The notes beneath the pieces were generated by a model that ran no database searches, was not told the DNA's origin, and saw only the letters and a list, made by a program, of their open reading frames with translations. The position numbers and the translations under genes were made by a program. Shown piece after piece: positions 17,850-26,869 of a stretch of DNA of 64,000 nucleotides. Source of the stretch: Oceanimonas sp052119705 (GTDB taxonomy: Bacteria > Pseudomonadota > Gammaproteobacteria > Enterobacterales > Aeromonadaceae). The stretch lies in the NCBI RefSeq assembly GCF_052119705.1, contig NZ_JBGQOP010000006.1, positions 62,001 to 126,000 of the forward strand, written 5' to 3'. Numbering within the stretch: the first letter of the stretch is position 1; each line of letters starts with the position of its first letter.

Positions 17850-18427
17850 AGCAGCGGATTGAATTTTACCAAGCCGTCCTTAAGCCCGCTCAAGACCCCG
17901 CTAATCTGGGCTTGTTGTGGCGGGTGAGTCTCGCCATTGTGCTCGTTTGGGGGCTGGTGTTTGCCTATGCTGGCGTTAATCAATATCAGCTTCAGCAGCA
18001 AAATATGGCGTTGCAAGCGGCGGTACAAATAGGCGAGCAAGATGCCGAACAACTGCGCAGTGCCTTGGCTGAACTAAAAGCGCGCCAAGACGACGGCACC
18101 AAAGAGCAGGTTGAGCAAACCATTAGAATTCGCCAAGATCTATTGCAGTTGCTGAACCAAAAAAACTTAGTGTCTTACGCCAACACCTTAAATGATCTTG
18201 CGCATATTCCCTGGCAAGGCGTGGCGTTACAAGGGCTGACCTTACGCGGCAAGCAGATGGTGTTGCGCGGTGCCGCCAGCCAAGCCAGTGCCGTGCCGGC
18301 ATGGATTTTGGGTTTTGAGCAAAGCGCTAGCCTGAATGGCCACCGTTTTGGCCAATTATCCATTAGCCAAGACACCGAGGGCGGCTTGAACTTTAGCCTC
18401 TACAGCTCAGAGGTAGCCGATGAATAA
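17846..18427 (+). CDS. MSHA biogenesis protein MshI2 (PilN-like)
   Basis: The 193-residue protein has a short cytoplasmic tail (MKQRIEFYQAVLKPAQDP), one membrane helix at about 26 to 47, a coiled-coil stretch rich in Gln, Ala and Leu to about residue 110, and a small ferredoxin-like periplasmic end. This is the PilN layout; LKPAQDPANLGLLWR resembles the start of MshI2 in Vibrio and Shewanella. It should pair with MshJ to form the inner-membrane alignment complex. It overlaps mshI by four bases and mshJ by eight. Confidence 0.8.
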   Translation: MKQRIEFYQAVLKPAQDPANLGLLWRVSLAIVLVWGLVFAYAGVNQYQLQQQNMALQAAVQIGEQDAEQLRSALAELKARQDDGTKEQVEQTIRIRQDLLQLLNQKNLVSYANTLNDLAHIPWQGVALQGLTLRGKQMVLRGAASQASAVPAWILGFEQSASLNGHRFGQLSISQDTEGGLNFSLYSSEVADE

Positions 18428-19070
18428 CCTTAACCAATTATTTTCAGATGTGAGTAATCGTTTTGCTGCCTTATCTCAGCGTGAGCGCTGGCTAGTACTG
18501 GGCGCAAGCTGGGCCTTGTTGGCTTGGCTCGGCTTATTGCTCTATCAAGGCGGCATTGAGGCGCGAGTGACCGAGCTTCGCCAAAGCCAAGACAGTTTAA
18601 CCACCCAACTTGCTCAACAACAGCTGATGAGCAGTGAGCTTAGCCAAGGGATAGCTGAGCTTAAAAATAACGGTGCAGACCAGCAGCTTGACCGGTTAAA
18701 TCAGCGTTTATCTCGGCTAAATGAAAACGTTGATGAAAAAATGCAGACCTTAGTTGAGCCTGAGCAAATGTCCGCCTTATTGCTGTCGATACTCAAGCAA
18801 AGTAAGGGGCTTGATTTGCTGGAGCTGAGCAACGAAGCGCCCACTCGCCTTAATAGTGAACAAGATGCACAGGCCTTGTATCGCCATAATTTAAGTTTGG
18901 TATTAAGCGGCAGTTTTTTGTCGTTACTTGATTATGTAAAGCAGCTTGAGCAGTTATCGGGTCGTGTTTTTTGGCGCGGCTTGGAATTTGAGTTAGACGA
19001 GTACCCCACCGCCACCATACGGCTGGACTTTTTTACTATCAGTCAACATAAGGAGTTGTTGCGTGGTTAA
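18420..19070 (+). CDS. mshJ: MSHA biogenesis protein MshJ (PilO-like)
   Basis: The 216-residue protein has a cytoplasmic start, a membrane helix at about 26 to 42 (WLVLGASWALLAWLGLLLY), a coiled coil to about residue 110 and a periplasmic domain ending FTISQHKELLRG. The layout and the FAALSQRERWLV start fit MshJ/PilO. It probably forms a heterodimer with MshI2 in the inner membrane. Its last codons overlap the GTG of mshK. Confidence 0.82.
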   Translation: MNNLNQLFSDVSNRFAALSQRERWLVLGASWALLAWLGLLLYQGGIEARVTELRQSQDSLTTQLAQQQLMSSELSQGIAELKNNGADQQLDRLNQRLSRLNENVDEKMQTLVEPEQMSALLLSILKQSKGLDLLELSNEAPTRLNSEQDAQALYRHNLSLVLSGSFLSLLDYVKQLEQLSGRVFWRGLEFELDEYPTATIRLDFFTISQHKELLRG

Positions 19071-19362
19071 TCCGTTATTGCTGCTGTTGCTCAGCACCAC
19101 TGTGGGGCTGCAAGATCCCACTCAGCCCTTAACGTCCGCCGTGGTGCAAGCCGAGTCGAGTGCGCCTGAGGCCGTGGCACCTGTGGCTTTACACCTGCAA
19201 GCAATTTTTAGTGGTGGCCACACCAGCGCCATTATCGACGGTAAAACCTACCAAATAGGCGATAGCGTACAAAACTATCGCTTAGTGCGCATTCAACCGA
19301 GCCAAGTTGTGCTTCAAGGCACGGGCAAGCCTCTAGTCTTAACGTTATTTCCCTCTTTATAA
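19063..19362 (+). CDS. mshK: MSHA biogenesis protein MshK (PilP-like)
   Basis: A 99-residue periplasmic protein with an N-terminal hydrophobic signal (NPLLLLLLSTTVGLQDPTQP). DPTQPL followed by LHLQAIFSGGHTSAIIDGKTY and the beta-rich GDSVQNYRLVRI is the HQ-domain pattern of PilP/GspC-type pilotin linkers, which connect the inner-membrane complex to the secretin. The start is a GTG with AAGGAG eight bases before it, inside mshJ. Confidence 0.8.
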   Translation: MVNPLLLLLLSTTVGLQDPTQPLTSAVVQAESSAPEAVAPVALHLQAIFSGGHTSAIIDGKTYQIGDSVQNYRLVRIQPSQVVLQGTGKPLVLTLFPSL

Positions 19363-19376
19363 ACGCTGAGTAACGC

Positions 19377-21011
19377 ATGAACTTTACACTAAAACCCATA
19401 GCGATTGCCTTATTAGGCGCTACCTTGTCAGCTTGTATCACAGTACCAGACGGCACCTTACCTAAAGCCGCACTCGATGACGCCTTAAATGCGCGGCCCG
19501 ATGCCGTGCCGTTAGATGTACAACAAGAGCTGCTAAACGCCCAATCTAATGCCAACACGCCACAGGCGGAGCCAAGAGACAGGCGTTTTAATATGGCCGC
19601 CAATAATGTAGAGGCAAAAAGTTTTTTTAATGCGCTGGCCAATCAACATGGGGTGAGCATTGCCGTGCATCCAGAAGTAGACGGCACCATTAGCCTTAAT
19701 CTTCGCCAAGCCACCTTGGCTGAAAGCTTAGCCGCGCTCTCGCAGTTATACGGCTACGGCATAGAGCGTAAAAATGGCGTGTATCAGGTGTTTCCGAATG
19801 GTGTGCGTACCCGCACCTTTAACGTCAACTACCTAATGTTGTCGCGTACTGGGCAGTCGCAAACGGCCATTAGTGGTAGCAGCTTATCAAACAGCAGTTC
19901 AAATAGTGACGGCGGCGGCAATACCAGCGGCTCTGGGGATGCCACGCGCATTAGCACTGAATCAACCAATGACTTTTGGGTCGATTTAGAGTCCGCTCTT
20001 AGCCGCTTAATTGGCAGCAAAGACGACAGAGTAGTGGTGACCAACCCACAAGCAGGATTGGTGAGCGTGCGCGCCACACCAGACGAATTAGCATTAGTAG
20101 AAGATTTTTTAAGTCAGGCGGAACGTCAGCTTAAACGTCAGGTTATTTTAGAAGCACGCATTATTGAAGTAGAGCTGAGTGACGGTTTTGAGCAAGGCAT
20201 TGACTGGGCTAATTTACAGGCCGGTAGTGGTAATAACATAGGGCCGACGCATCGCGTTACCGGCGGTAGCGCTAATGCATACCCAGGCTTTTTAAATCCA
20301 CTTGGGGAACTGTTGGGTGGCGGGGCCGTGTTTAATTTCACCGATGGTAGCTTCTCGGCCATGATCAATTTGCTGCAAACTCAAGGTGAGGTTAATACCT
20401 TATCTAACCCCAGAGTTGCGACCAGCAATAATCAAAAAGCCGTGATCAAGGTCGGTACCGATGAATACTTCGTTACCAACTTTACCTTAGAAACCACCAC
20501 CAGTAATAATGGACCTCCAACGCAGTCACCTGATCTGGAGCTATCGCCGTTTTTCTCGGGTATCTCTTTGGACGTAACACCACAAATATCCGATGACAAT
20601 CGAGTGTTACTGCATATTCACCCTACCGTCAGTGAAGTGACGGACAACAACAAGGTGCTGAATTTAGGTACGGGGCAACCGATCATTTTGCCATTAGCAC
20701 GCAGCACGGTGCGAGAGTCCGATACCGTAGTGGAGGCGCGCTCTGGCGAGATGATAGTGATCGGCGGCCTGATGCAAGAGAAACAAAAAGAGATTAATAC
20801 CGGTATTCCCTTGCTCAGCCAAATTCCCATTTTGGGTAATTTATTTAAAAACCGCAGTGTTAGCAGCCAAAAGAGCGAGCTGGTTATCTTGTTGCGTCCG
20901 GTAGTGGTCGCAGATAACACCTGGCAAGACGAACTTAAGCGTTCACGGGACTTGCTGGAAAAATGGTATCCAGAAGATCCCATGAGCCGCTTAATGAGGG
21001 GAAGCTTTTAA
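19377..21011 (+). CDS. mshL: MSHA outer-membrane secretin MshL
   Basis: The 544-residue protein has a lipoprotein signal peptide with the lipobox LSAC (Cys20). Residues about 75 to 140 form a secretin N0/STN domain (VEAKSFFNALANQHGVSIAV), followed by a Ser/Gly/Asn-rich loop near residues 160 to 190 and an N1-type domain. The C-terminal secretin domain includes VEARSGEMIVIGGLMQEK and IPLLSQIPILGNLFKNR. It forms the outer-membrane channel through which the pilus emerges. The stop overlaps the mshN start as TAATG; in Vibrio cholerae mshM lies between these two genes. Confidence 0.95.
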   Translation: MNFTLKPIAIALLGATLSACITVPDGTLPKAALDDALNARPDAVPLDVQQELLNAQSNANTPQAEPRDRRFNMAANNVEAKSFFNALANQHGVSIAVHPEVDGTISLNLRQATLAESLAALSQLYGYGIERKNGVYQVFPNGVRTRTFNVNYLMLSRTGQSQTAISGSSLSNSSSNSDGGGNTSGSGDATRISTESTNDFWVDLESALSRLIGSKDDRVVVTNPQAGLVSVRATPDELALVEDFLSQAERQLKRQVILEARIIEVELSDGFEQGIDWANLQAGSGNNIGPTHRVTGGSANAYPGFLNPLGELLGGGAVFNFTDGSFSAMINLLQTQGEVNTLSNPRVATSNNQKAVIKVGTDEYFVTNFTLETTTSNNGPPTQSPDLELSPFFSGISLDVTPQISDDNRVLLHIHPTVSEVTDNNKVLNLGTGQPIILPLARSTVRESDTVVEARSGEMIVIGGLMQEKQKEINTGIPLLSQIPILGNLFKNRSVSSQKSELVILLRPVVVADNTWQDELKRSRDLLEKWYPEDPMSRLMRGSF

Positions 21012-21952
21012 TGGCGTTGTGCGCTAAGGCGGCCAAACACTTTGCTGCCAAATACGTGTCTGCCAAATATGGCGCTGCCATCTTACTGGTAGCTGGCAGT
21101 TTGTTGCAGCTACCCAGCGCTCAAGCTCAAGACGAAACGGCAGTGGAAGAAAACGTGCCCTGGACGGATTTAATGGTGAATTTGCCAGAAGCCGAGATGG
21201 ACGCTTTTGCCGCCGACTATTTACAGCAAAGTTTGCAACAAGCGGCACCTAAGCCATTGGCATTGCCGCCTTTACCTCAAGTTCAGCCTCAAGCCAGCCC
21301 TGTGGCCGTAAGCAAAGCGCGCCACTCAGGCCCCAGCAAGTTAGATTTTTCTGAAGTGGTATTGAGCCGGGCCGACTGGCTAAACGAAAAAAACCGCCAA
21401 GCCGATGCGGCACTCGCCAATAACAATTGGCCTTTGGCCGAGTTACAGCTGGCACAGGCCTTAGGCGAGTATCCAGACGCCCACGACACGCGTCTGCGCT
21501 TAGCGGCCATGTTGTATGGCCGAGGCGCACTGGGCCAAACTAACGACGTATTACAACAAGGCATAGATCTTGCACCTACTTATGTCGGTTTTCGCCTCAC
21601 GCTCAGCCGTATTTTGGCGGAACAAGAACGTTTTGTGGCCGCCCTGCATCAGCTTAATCAAGTTAACCCAAGCGTCGTTGAGCATTTAGATTATTACAGC
21701 TTAAAAGCCGACATGGCTAGACGCAGCGGCCAATGCCAGCAAGCGATAGACACCTATCAACAGTTGCTGGCACACAGCCGAGTCGGCGCTTGGTGGTTAG
21801 GCTTAGGCCTGTGTCAGCGCGAGCTTGGCCAAGACTTTAGTACCGCCTTTTATCAGGCGCAGGCCAGTGCCGACCTAGGCGCCGCCTCGCAACGTTTTGT
21901 AGAACAGCAACTCAACCTTTTGGGGAAAAATGGCCAAACACAAACTCACTAA
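21011..21952 (+). CDS. mshN: MSHA biogenesis protein MshN (TPR protein)
   Basis: The 313-residue product is read from the ATG overlapping the mshL stop; the frame is open further upstream inside mshL, but this start has GAGGGG before it. A hydrophobic segment at about 20 to 37 ends in SAQAQDE and could be a signal peptide or anchor. A Pro/Gln-rich linker follows, then residues about 125 to 310 carry TPR-like helix pairs (ADAALANNNWPLAELQLAQA, LAPTYVGFRLTLSRILAEQE). In Vibrio MshN is needed for MSHA assembly, with an unclear role. Its end overlaps mshE by 23 bases. Confidence 0.85.
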   Translation: MALCAKAAKHFAAKYVSAKYGAAILLVAGSLLQLPSAQAQDETAVEENVPWTDLMVNLPEAEMDAFAADYLQQSLQQAAPKPLALPPLPQVQPQASPVAVSKARHSGPSKLDFSEVVLSRADWLNEKNRQADAALANNNWPLAELQLAQALGEYPDAHDTRLRLAAMLYGRGALGQTNDVLQQGIDLAPTYVGFRLTLSRILAEQERFVAALHQLNQVNPSVVEHLDYYSLKADMARRSGQCQQAIDTYQQLLAHSRVGAWWLGLGLCQRELGQDFSTAFYQAQASADLGAASQRFVEQQLNLLGKNGQTQTH

Positions 21953-23630
21953 ACGCCTTGGCGAATTACTGATTGACCACAATGTCATCAGCCAAGAGCA
22001 ATTAGAGTCGGTGCTACAAAAACAGCAGCGCGAAGGCGGGCGCATCGGTGCCCTTATGGTGCAAATGGGCATACTCAGCGAGCTAGAATTATTAGGCTTT
22101 GTGGCCGAACAGCTCGACTTGCCCCTGCTCGATCTCAATAAAGTAGACATAGACCCGCAAGCGGTAAAATTATTGTCTGAGGTGTATTCTCGCCGCCACC
22201 GCGCACTGGTAATAGCCGCAGATGAGTTTAAAGCCACTGTGGTCTTATCTGACCCCGCCGATCTCGACACCCAAGACGCCATTGCCAATCTTTTGCTGCC
22301 CCGCGAAGTTAAATTGGCGGTCGCGCCACAGAGTCAATTATTTGGCTTATACGACCAGCTTTACCGCCGCACCGACGACATCGCCCATTTGGCCGAGCAG
22401 CTGCAAGGCGAAAACGCCCCCAGTCGCCCAGCGCTTGAGGCAGCAGGGCTGGACGACAGCGATGCCACCGTCGCTAAATTGCTGTATTCCATGTTTGAAG
22501 ATGCACTGCAAGTGGGCGCCTCCGATATTCATATCGAGCCCGATCAAAACTTGATCCGCTTTCGCATGCGGGTAGACGGCCTCTTACAAGAAACCGTGCT
22601 TAAAGAAGTGAACATAGCGCCGGCGCTGGTCTCACGGCTTAAGATCATGGCCGGTCTCGATATTGCCGAGCGCCGTTTGCCCCAAGATGGCCGCTTTGCG
22701 CTCAAAATAAAAGGCAGCCCGGTAGACGTGCGCATGGCGACTATGCCGGTGCAGTTTGGCGAAGCCGTGGTATTGCGACTGCTGGATCAATCCCAGGGCA
22801 TTCGCAGTCTCGACAAAGCCGGCATGCCGCCAGAACTGCTGACCGCCTTTCGCCGAAAACTGGCCAGCCCCAACGGCATTATCTTGGTGACCGGCCCCAC
22901 CGGTAGCGGTAAAACCACCACGCTTTATGGCGCCTTAACCGAGCTTAATACCCCAGAGCGCAAAATTATCACCGCCGAAGATCCGGTGGAATATCAGCTA
23001 TCGCGGGTCAATCAAGTACAGGTAAATGTTAAGGCGGGCTTAACCTTTGCCGCCATTTTGCGCACCAGCTTGCGTCAAGATCCCGACGTATTGCTAATAG
23101 GCGAGATGCGCGACCAAGAAACCGCCGAAATCGCCATGCGCGGCGCGCTTACCGGTCACCTAGTGTTGTCTACCTTGCACACCAACGATGCCCCCAGCTC
23201 CGCCATTCGACTGATGAACATGGGCGTGCCCGGCTATTTGGTGGCCAGCACCTTAAAAGGCGTGCTCGCCCAGCGCTTGGTGCGCCGCCTTTGCGAATAT
23301 TGCAAAGTTGCGCATGATCCAGAGCTTAGCGAGCAGCAATTTTTGCGCTATTTAGCGCCTGATTTGAATCTGGATACCCGTTTTTACCATGGCGCGGGCT
23401 GCGCTAGCTGTAACCAAACCGGTGCTAAAGGCCGACTGGGTGTATATGAGTGGCTAGAAATAAATCAGCCTATGGCCGATTGCCTGCGCGATGAAAATAT
23501 CGACGGCTTTAACCAGCTAGTGGCGGCAGACAGCCGCTACGTTAAGCTTTCGCATTCTGCACTTAAGCTCGCCATAAACGGCGACATCGCCTTAAGCGAA
23601 GTGCTGCGCCTGAGTGAGTGGATAGATTAA
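21930..23630 (+). CDS. mshE: MSHA pilus extension ATPase MshE with c-di-GMP-binding MshEN domain
   Basis: The 566-residue cytoplasmic ATPase is of the GspE/PilB family. Residues 9 to 32 and 38 to 61 are the two 24-residue MshEN motifs (RLGELLIDHNVIS..., RIGALMVQMGILS...), each with the conserved R, L-G, L and final Q positions that bind cyclic di-GMP in Vibrio MshE. Walker A is GPTGSGKTTT at 322 to 331, the Walker B region is LLIGEMRDQETAE, the His box is GHLVLSTLHTNDA, and four cysteines (CEYC, CASC) form the zinc site. It powers pilin polymerisation and is expected to be switched on by c-di-GMP. It overlaps mshN and mshG. Confidence 0.96.
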   Translation: MAKHKLTKRLGELLIDHNVISQEQLESVLQKQQREGGRIGALMVQMGILSELELLGFVAEQLDLPLLDLNKVDIDPQAVKLLSEVYSRRHRALVIAADEFKATVVLSDPADLDTQDAIANLLLPREVKLAVAPQSQLFGLYDQLYRRTDDIAHLAEQLQGENAPSRPALEAAGLDDSDATVAKLLYSMFEDALQVGASDIHIEPDQNLIRFRMRVDGLLQETVLKEVNIAPALVSRLKIMAGLDIAERRLPQDGRFALKIKGSPVDVRMATMPVQFGEAVVLRLLDQSQGIRSLDKAGMPPELLTAFRRKLASPNGIILVTGPTGSGKTTTLYGALTELNTPERKIITAEDPVEYQLSRVNQVQVNVKAGLTFAAILRTSLRQDPDVLLIGEMRDQETAEIAMRGALTGHLVLSTLHTNDAPSSAIRLMNMGVPGYLVASTLKGVLAQRLVRRLCEYCKVAHDPELSEQQFLRYLAPDLNLDTRFYHGAGCASCNQTGAKGRLGVYEWLEINQPMADCLRDENIDGFNQLVAADSRYVKLSHSALKLAINGDIALSEVLRLSEWID

Positions 23631-24850
23631 TGGCTTTTTTTCAATATCGCGCCCGCAATACCCTTGGCCAACTGAATCAAGGCCGCTTAGAAGCCGCCTC
23701 GCGCGAAGCCGCCGCCGAAAGCTTAATGAGCGCCGGTTTAATGCCGGTCGAGATTAAAGAAACCAAAGCCGCCGCCAAGGCTGGCATCAACTGGCAGCAG
23801 TTTTTACATGGCAAGGTAAAGCTCGAAGCCTTATTGATCTTATGCCGCCAGTTTTCTTCCCTCACCCGAGCCGGTATTCCGATTTTGCGCATCGTAGAAG
23901 GCCTGCGCGACACCACCGACAATAAGCTGCTGATCAAGGCGTTGAACGAGGTAGCCGAGGCCCTTAACCAAGGCCAAACGCTGGCTAATGCGTTGGCGGC
24001 ACACCCGCATATTTTTAATAGCTTGTTTATCTCATTGGTCGACGTGGGCGAGAGCACGGGACAGCTAGAGCAGGCATTTTTACAGTTATCGCATTATTTT
24101 CAACTGGAATTAGATACTCGCCGCCGCGTTAAAGCCGCCACTCGTTACCCCATGTTTGTGTCTATCGCCATGCTGGTCGCCATGGTGGTAGTTAATATTT
24201 ATGTGATCCCCGCGTTTACCGGCATTTTTGCCAGCATGGGCTCAGATCTGCCGTTGATGACGCGCATCCTTATCGGCTCATCGGAGTTTTTTACCACTTA
24301 TATCGTGCATATTGTGCTGGGCTTGGCAGCATTCGGCTTCGCTATTTGGCGCTATGTGAAAACTAAAAACGGCCAATTGCGCTGGCATACTTTGCTACTG
24401 CGCATCCCCATTATTGGCCCGCTGGTGAATCGTATTTTATTGGCACGTTTTTGCCGCAGCTTTTCTATGATGCTAGGCGCGGGCGTACCCATAGTGCGCG
24501 TGCTCACGCTGGCGGGCACCGCCACCGGCAATGCCTACTTAACTAAGGCCATGCTCGGCATGGGCGATGAACTTGCCTCGGGTAACAGCTTATCGCGGGT
24601 GGCGAGTGACAGCGGCGTATTTACGCCACTCATCTTGCAGATGTTTAAAGTAGGTGAAGAAACCGGCCGAGTGGATCAAATGGTGATGGAAGCCGGCAAG
24701 TTTTATGAAGAAGAGGTGGATTATGACATTACTAATCTCACCTCTAAAATCGAGCCGATTTTGATTGTCGTTATTTCTTGTATGGTATTAGTACTCGCAC
24801 TGGGTATTTTTACGCCAATGTGGGATATGGTGAACTTAGTCAATCAGTAG
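23630..24850 (+). CDS. mshG: MSHA inner-membrane platform protein MshG (PilC/GspF family)
   Basis: The 406-residue protein starts at the ATG that overlaps the mshE stop as TAATG, with MAFFQYRARNTLGQ. It has two repeated T2SSF domains: LILCRQFSSLTRAGIPILR near residue 72 and LLARFCRSFSMMLGAGVPIV near residue 277, each followed by the GEESGQ/GEETGR-type motif (here VGESTGQ and VGEETGR). Three membrane helices are visible (about 170, 220 and 380). It is the platform on which the extension ATPase acts. A gap of 298 bases follows, ending the assembly block. Confidence 0.95.
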   Translation: MAFFQYRARNTLGQLNQGRLEAASREAAAESLMSAGLMPVEIKETKAAAKAGINWQQFLHGKVKLEALLILCRQFSSLTRAGIPILRIVEGLRDTTDNKLLIKALNEVAEALNQGQTLANALAAHPHIFNSLFISLVDVGESTGQLEQAFLQLSHYFQLELDTRRRVKAATRYPMFVSIAMLVAMVVVNIYVIPAFTGIFASMGSDLPLMTRILIGSSEFFTTYIVHIVLGLAAFGFAIWRYVKTKNGQLRWHTLLLRIPIIGPLVNRILLARFCRSFSMMLGAGVPIVRVLTLAGTATGNAYLTKAMLGMGDELASGNSLSRVASDSGVFTPLILQMFKVGEETGRVDQMVMEAGKFYEEEVDYDITNLTSKIEPILIVVISCMVLVLALGIFTPMWDMVNLVNQ

Positions 24851-24914
24851 CGACTATGCGCTAAATCAAGGTGCTAAACACCATTTGTGCTACAAGTTGC
24901 AGAACTAAATCAAG

Positions 24915-25097
24915 AGTTCAATAAGAGTTGAAACATGTGTTGAACTAACAATGAGATAAGCAGCGTAATAGATGAATAAAACGGCTTTTTTTTGCACAAT
25001 GGCTATTGTATAGCCTCAGTCAGGCCAGTATGATCGGGACATGAGTAACAATGTTTTGTAACTTATATTTTTAGTTTCATTGCATAATGCGATGCAA
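24915..25097 (+). promoter_or_regulatory. Pilin promoter region with several inverted repeats
   Basis: A promoter-like pair TTGTAT and TATGAT with a 17-base spacer ends about 115 bases before the pilin start. The palindrome GGCTAT-TGT-ATAGCC covers its -35 box and looks like an operator. Upstream, GTTCAATAAGAG to GTGTTGAAC has facing GTTCAA and TTGAAC boxes. In the likely 5' leader, TTGCAT and ATGCAA face each other across six bases. The region is A+T-rich and holds no ORF. Sites were picked by eye. Confidence 0.5.
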
Positions 25098-25148
25098 ATA
25101 AAATTTTAATTATTTACGCAATTAACAAAGCAACCAAGGAATAAAAGC

Positions 25149-25703
25149 ATGAGAAAATCCGCAGGTTTTACCCTGATTGAATTAGTTATCGTTATCGTAA
25201 TTTTAGGTATTTTAGGTGCCGTAGCCGCCCCTAAATTATTTAACTTACAAGGCGATGCTTATGGTGCCAACTTAAATGCCATGAAAAGCTCTATCTCTAC
25301 TAGTATGACGATGGCTAATGCTAAGGCTCAAATTCAAGGCAAATTTGGTGACCTAAAAGGTACAACAGGAGATGATGTAGTTACAGGTTATGAGAATATC
25401 GAGTTCATCGGTGGTTATCCTAAAGCGATTAACCCTAAAGGTATTTTAGACACATTAGATGGTTTTGAAGTTGCTCGTTATAAAGTAACTCTGGATAAAA
25501 CTATTACTAGTGCTGAAGCTGCTAAGTATGAAATTACAGCTGGTCGGACAGCTTTACGTATTAGCCCTGCCACTATCGTCAAAGATGATTGTGAAGTGAC
25601 TTATGTCCAAGCAAGAGCTCAGAAAGATGGGACTGGAGTTGATAACACCGGTGCAGAAACTTATGCGCCAGCCTTAGTATTTGCAGATACTGTCGGTTGT
25701 TAA
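25149..25703 (+). CDS. mshA: Major MSHA-type pilin (MshA/MshB-like prepilin)
   Basis: The 184-residue type IVa prepilin has a six-residue leader and the processing site G^FTLIELVIVIVILGIL, with Glu5 of the mature pilin present, then the MshA-like APKLFNLQGDAYGANLNAMK. The C-terminal domain has two cysteines (DDCEVTY and the terminal GC) that can form the usual disulfide loop. It is the only pilin between mshG and mshC, where Vibrio has mshB and mshA, so I take it as the major subunit. Codon use is A/T-rich compared with the assembly genes. It has its own promoter region and a terminator directly behind it, both fitting high expression. Confidence 0.85.
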   Translation: MRKSAGFTLIELVIVIVILGILGAVAAPKLFNLQGDAYGANLNAMKSSISTSMTMANAKAQIQGKFGDLKGTTGDDVVTGYENIEFIGGYPKAINPKGILDTLDGFEVARYKVTLDKTITSAEAAKYEITAGRTALRISPATIVKDDCEVTYVQARAQKDGTGVDNTGAETYAPALVFADTVGC

Positions 25704-25720
25704 TAATAAATTATTTACAA

Positions 25721-25743
25721 GGGCGGCTTAGGCCGCCTTTTTT
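25721..25743 (+). terminator. Terminator (partial) between major pilin and mshC
   Basis: GGCGGC and GCCGCC pair around TTAG and are followed by six T. Partial read-through here would give much pilin and little of the minor pilins mshC, D, O and P, for which no separate promoter was seen. Confidence 0.8.
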
Positions 25744-25767
25744 GTAACTCTACGAAATATAAAAATT

Positions 25768-26286
25768 ATGCATATACGGCGTGGTTTTACTCTTATCGAG
25801 TTAGTGTTAGTAATTTTGCTAATCGGCATTATTAGTGCCGTGGCACTGCCGCGCCTAATAGATAATGCCAGCACCGACAGCGTTGTGACCCGAGACGCAT
25901 TAGTATCGCGATTGCGCTTAGTGCAAACCATGAATATGAATGAACCACAAAGCCACCGCACTCGCTTGGCAGTCGGACCTTCGGGCTTTGCCCATATTAC
26001 TGATATTATCGGTACCGATACGCCTGCTCCTGAGAGTACAAGTGTCGGTAGCGCTAATCTTAGTGACAGCAGCTTAAGTTGGCGGCGCATGCAGAGTGCC
26101 GACGCCAGCATTAAATTAAACACATACACTGCATTCTCTATTCTTTTCGACCGTTTAGGTCGTCCATATTTTTTTAACAGCGCTGGGCAAGCGGTAAATA
26201 TGTGTGCCGACGGTTGTGACATATCAATCGGTGCCAGTAATCGAAAATTGCGCATTGAATCAGAGGGCTATATTCATGGCTTATAG
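25768..26286 (+). CDS. mshC: Minor pilin MshC
   Basis: The 172-residue prepilin has leader MHIRRG, then FTLIELVLVILLIGIISAVA with Glu5. The mature part has SSLSWRRMQSADASIK and a late pair of cysteines in NMCADGCDIS, resembling MshC. Minor pilins start fibre assembly and sit at the tip. Its last 11 bases overlap the start of mshD. Confidence 0.85.
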   Translation: MHIRRGFTLIELVLVILLIGIISAVALPRLIDNASTDSVVTRDALVSRLRLVQTMNMNEPQSHRTRLAVGPSGFAHITDIIGTDTPAPESTSVGSANLSDSSLSWRRMQSADASIKLNTYTAFSILFDRLGRPYFFNSAGQAVNMCADGCDISIGASNRKLRIESEGYIHGL

Positions 26287-26869
26287 TCGTTTGCATCTTG
26301 TGACTTTATCGAATAAACAAGCGGGTTTTTCGTTATTCGAATTGGTGTTGGGCATTATGTTGCTCAGTATTTTAATGACGGGTGCTGTAGCCATGTTAAT
26401 TAACCTAGCCCCCAAAACCGTAGATCCCGCCATGGAAGTACGCGCCGCACAATTAGCGCAACGACTTTTAAATGATATCTCGCTGCAAAAATACGATCAT
26501 GCTAATAATAATTTCGCTTGTGGTTCTGCGGATGGTGAAACTTGCACCTCAGCAGAAAAGTTTGGTCCCGATACCGATGAAACCAGTTTAGCCGACTTTA
26601 ATGATGTAGACGATTACGATACAACAGCAATTTGCACGGCCAGCGTTAAACCCGATAGCTGTGATAATAACTGGATTACCGCCTGTTGGTTTACCGAACA
26701 GTGTAATGATAACAGTAATGCTTATAGCCAATTTATGGTGAAAATTGACGTTAAGCCTCATGAGTTTGAAACTGGCGTTATAGACTCGGCCAAAAAAATT
26801 GAAATTGCCGTTCGCCAACCCAATGGCAGCGTATGGGAATATGCGGTGTTAAGAGGTAACTATCCATGA
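26276..26869 (+). CDS. mshD: Minor pilin MshD
   Basis: The 197-residue protein is read from the ATG inside the mshC end. A long leader of about 17 residues ends in NKQAG^FSLFELVLGIMLLSI, a prepilin site with Glu5 after an unusual Phe-Ser-Leu-Phe. The mature part has several cysteines (FACGSADGETC, CTASVKPDSCDN, CWFTEQC), as in MshD. The stop overlaps mshO as ATGA. Confidence 0.85.
   Translation: MAYSRLHLVTLSNKQAGFSLFELVLGIMLLSILMTGAVAMLINLAPKTVDPAMEVRAAQLAQRLLNDISLQKYDHANNNFACGSADGETCTSAEKFGPDTDETSLADFNDVDDYDTTAICTASVKPDSCDNNWITACWFTEQCNDNSNAYSQFMVKIDVKPHEFETGVIDSAKKIEIAVRQPNGSVWEYAVLRGNYP

Noticed and set aside
25049..25066. Ter-like ATGTTTTGTAACTTA in the pilin leader
   Set aside because: The core GTTGTAAC is not present in the right register; three key positions differ.
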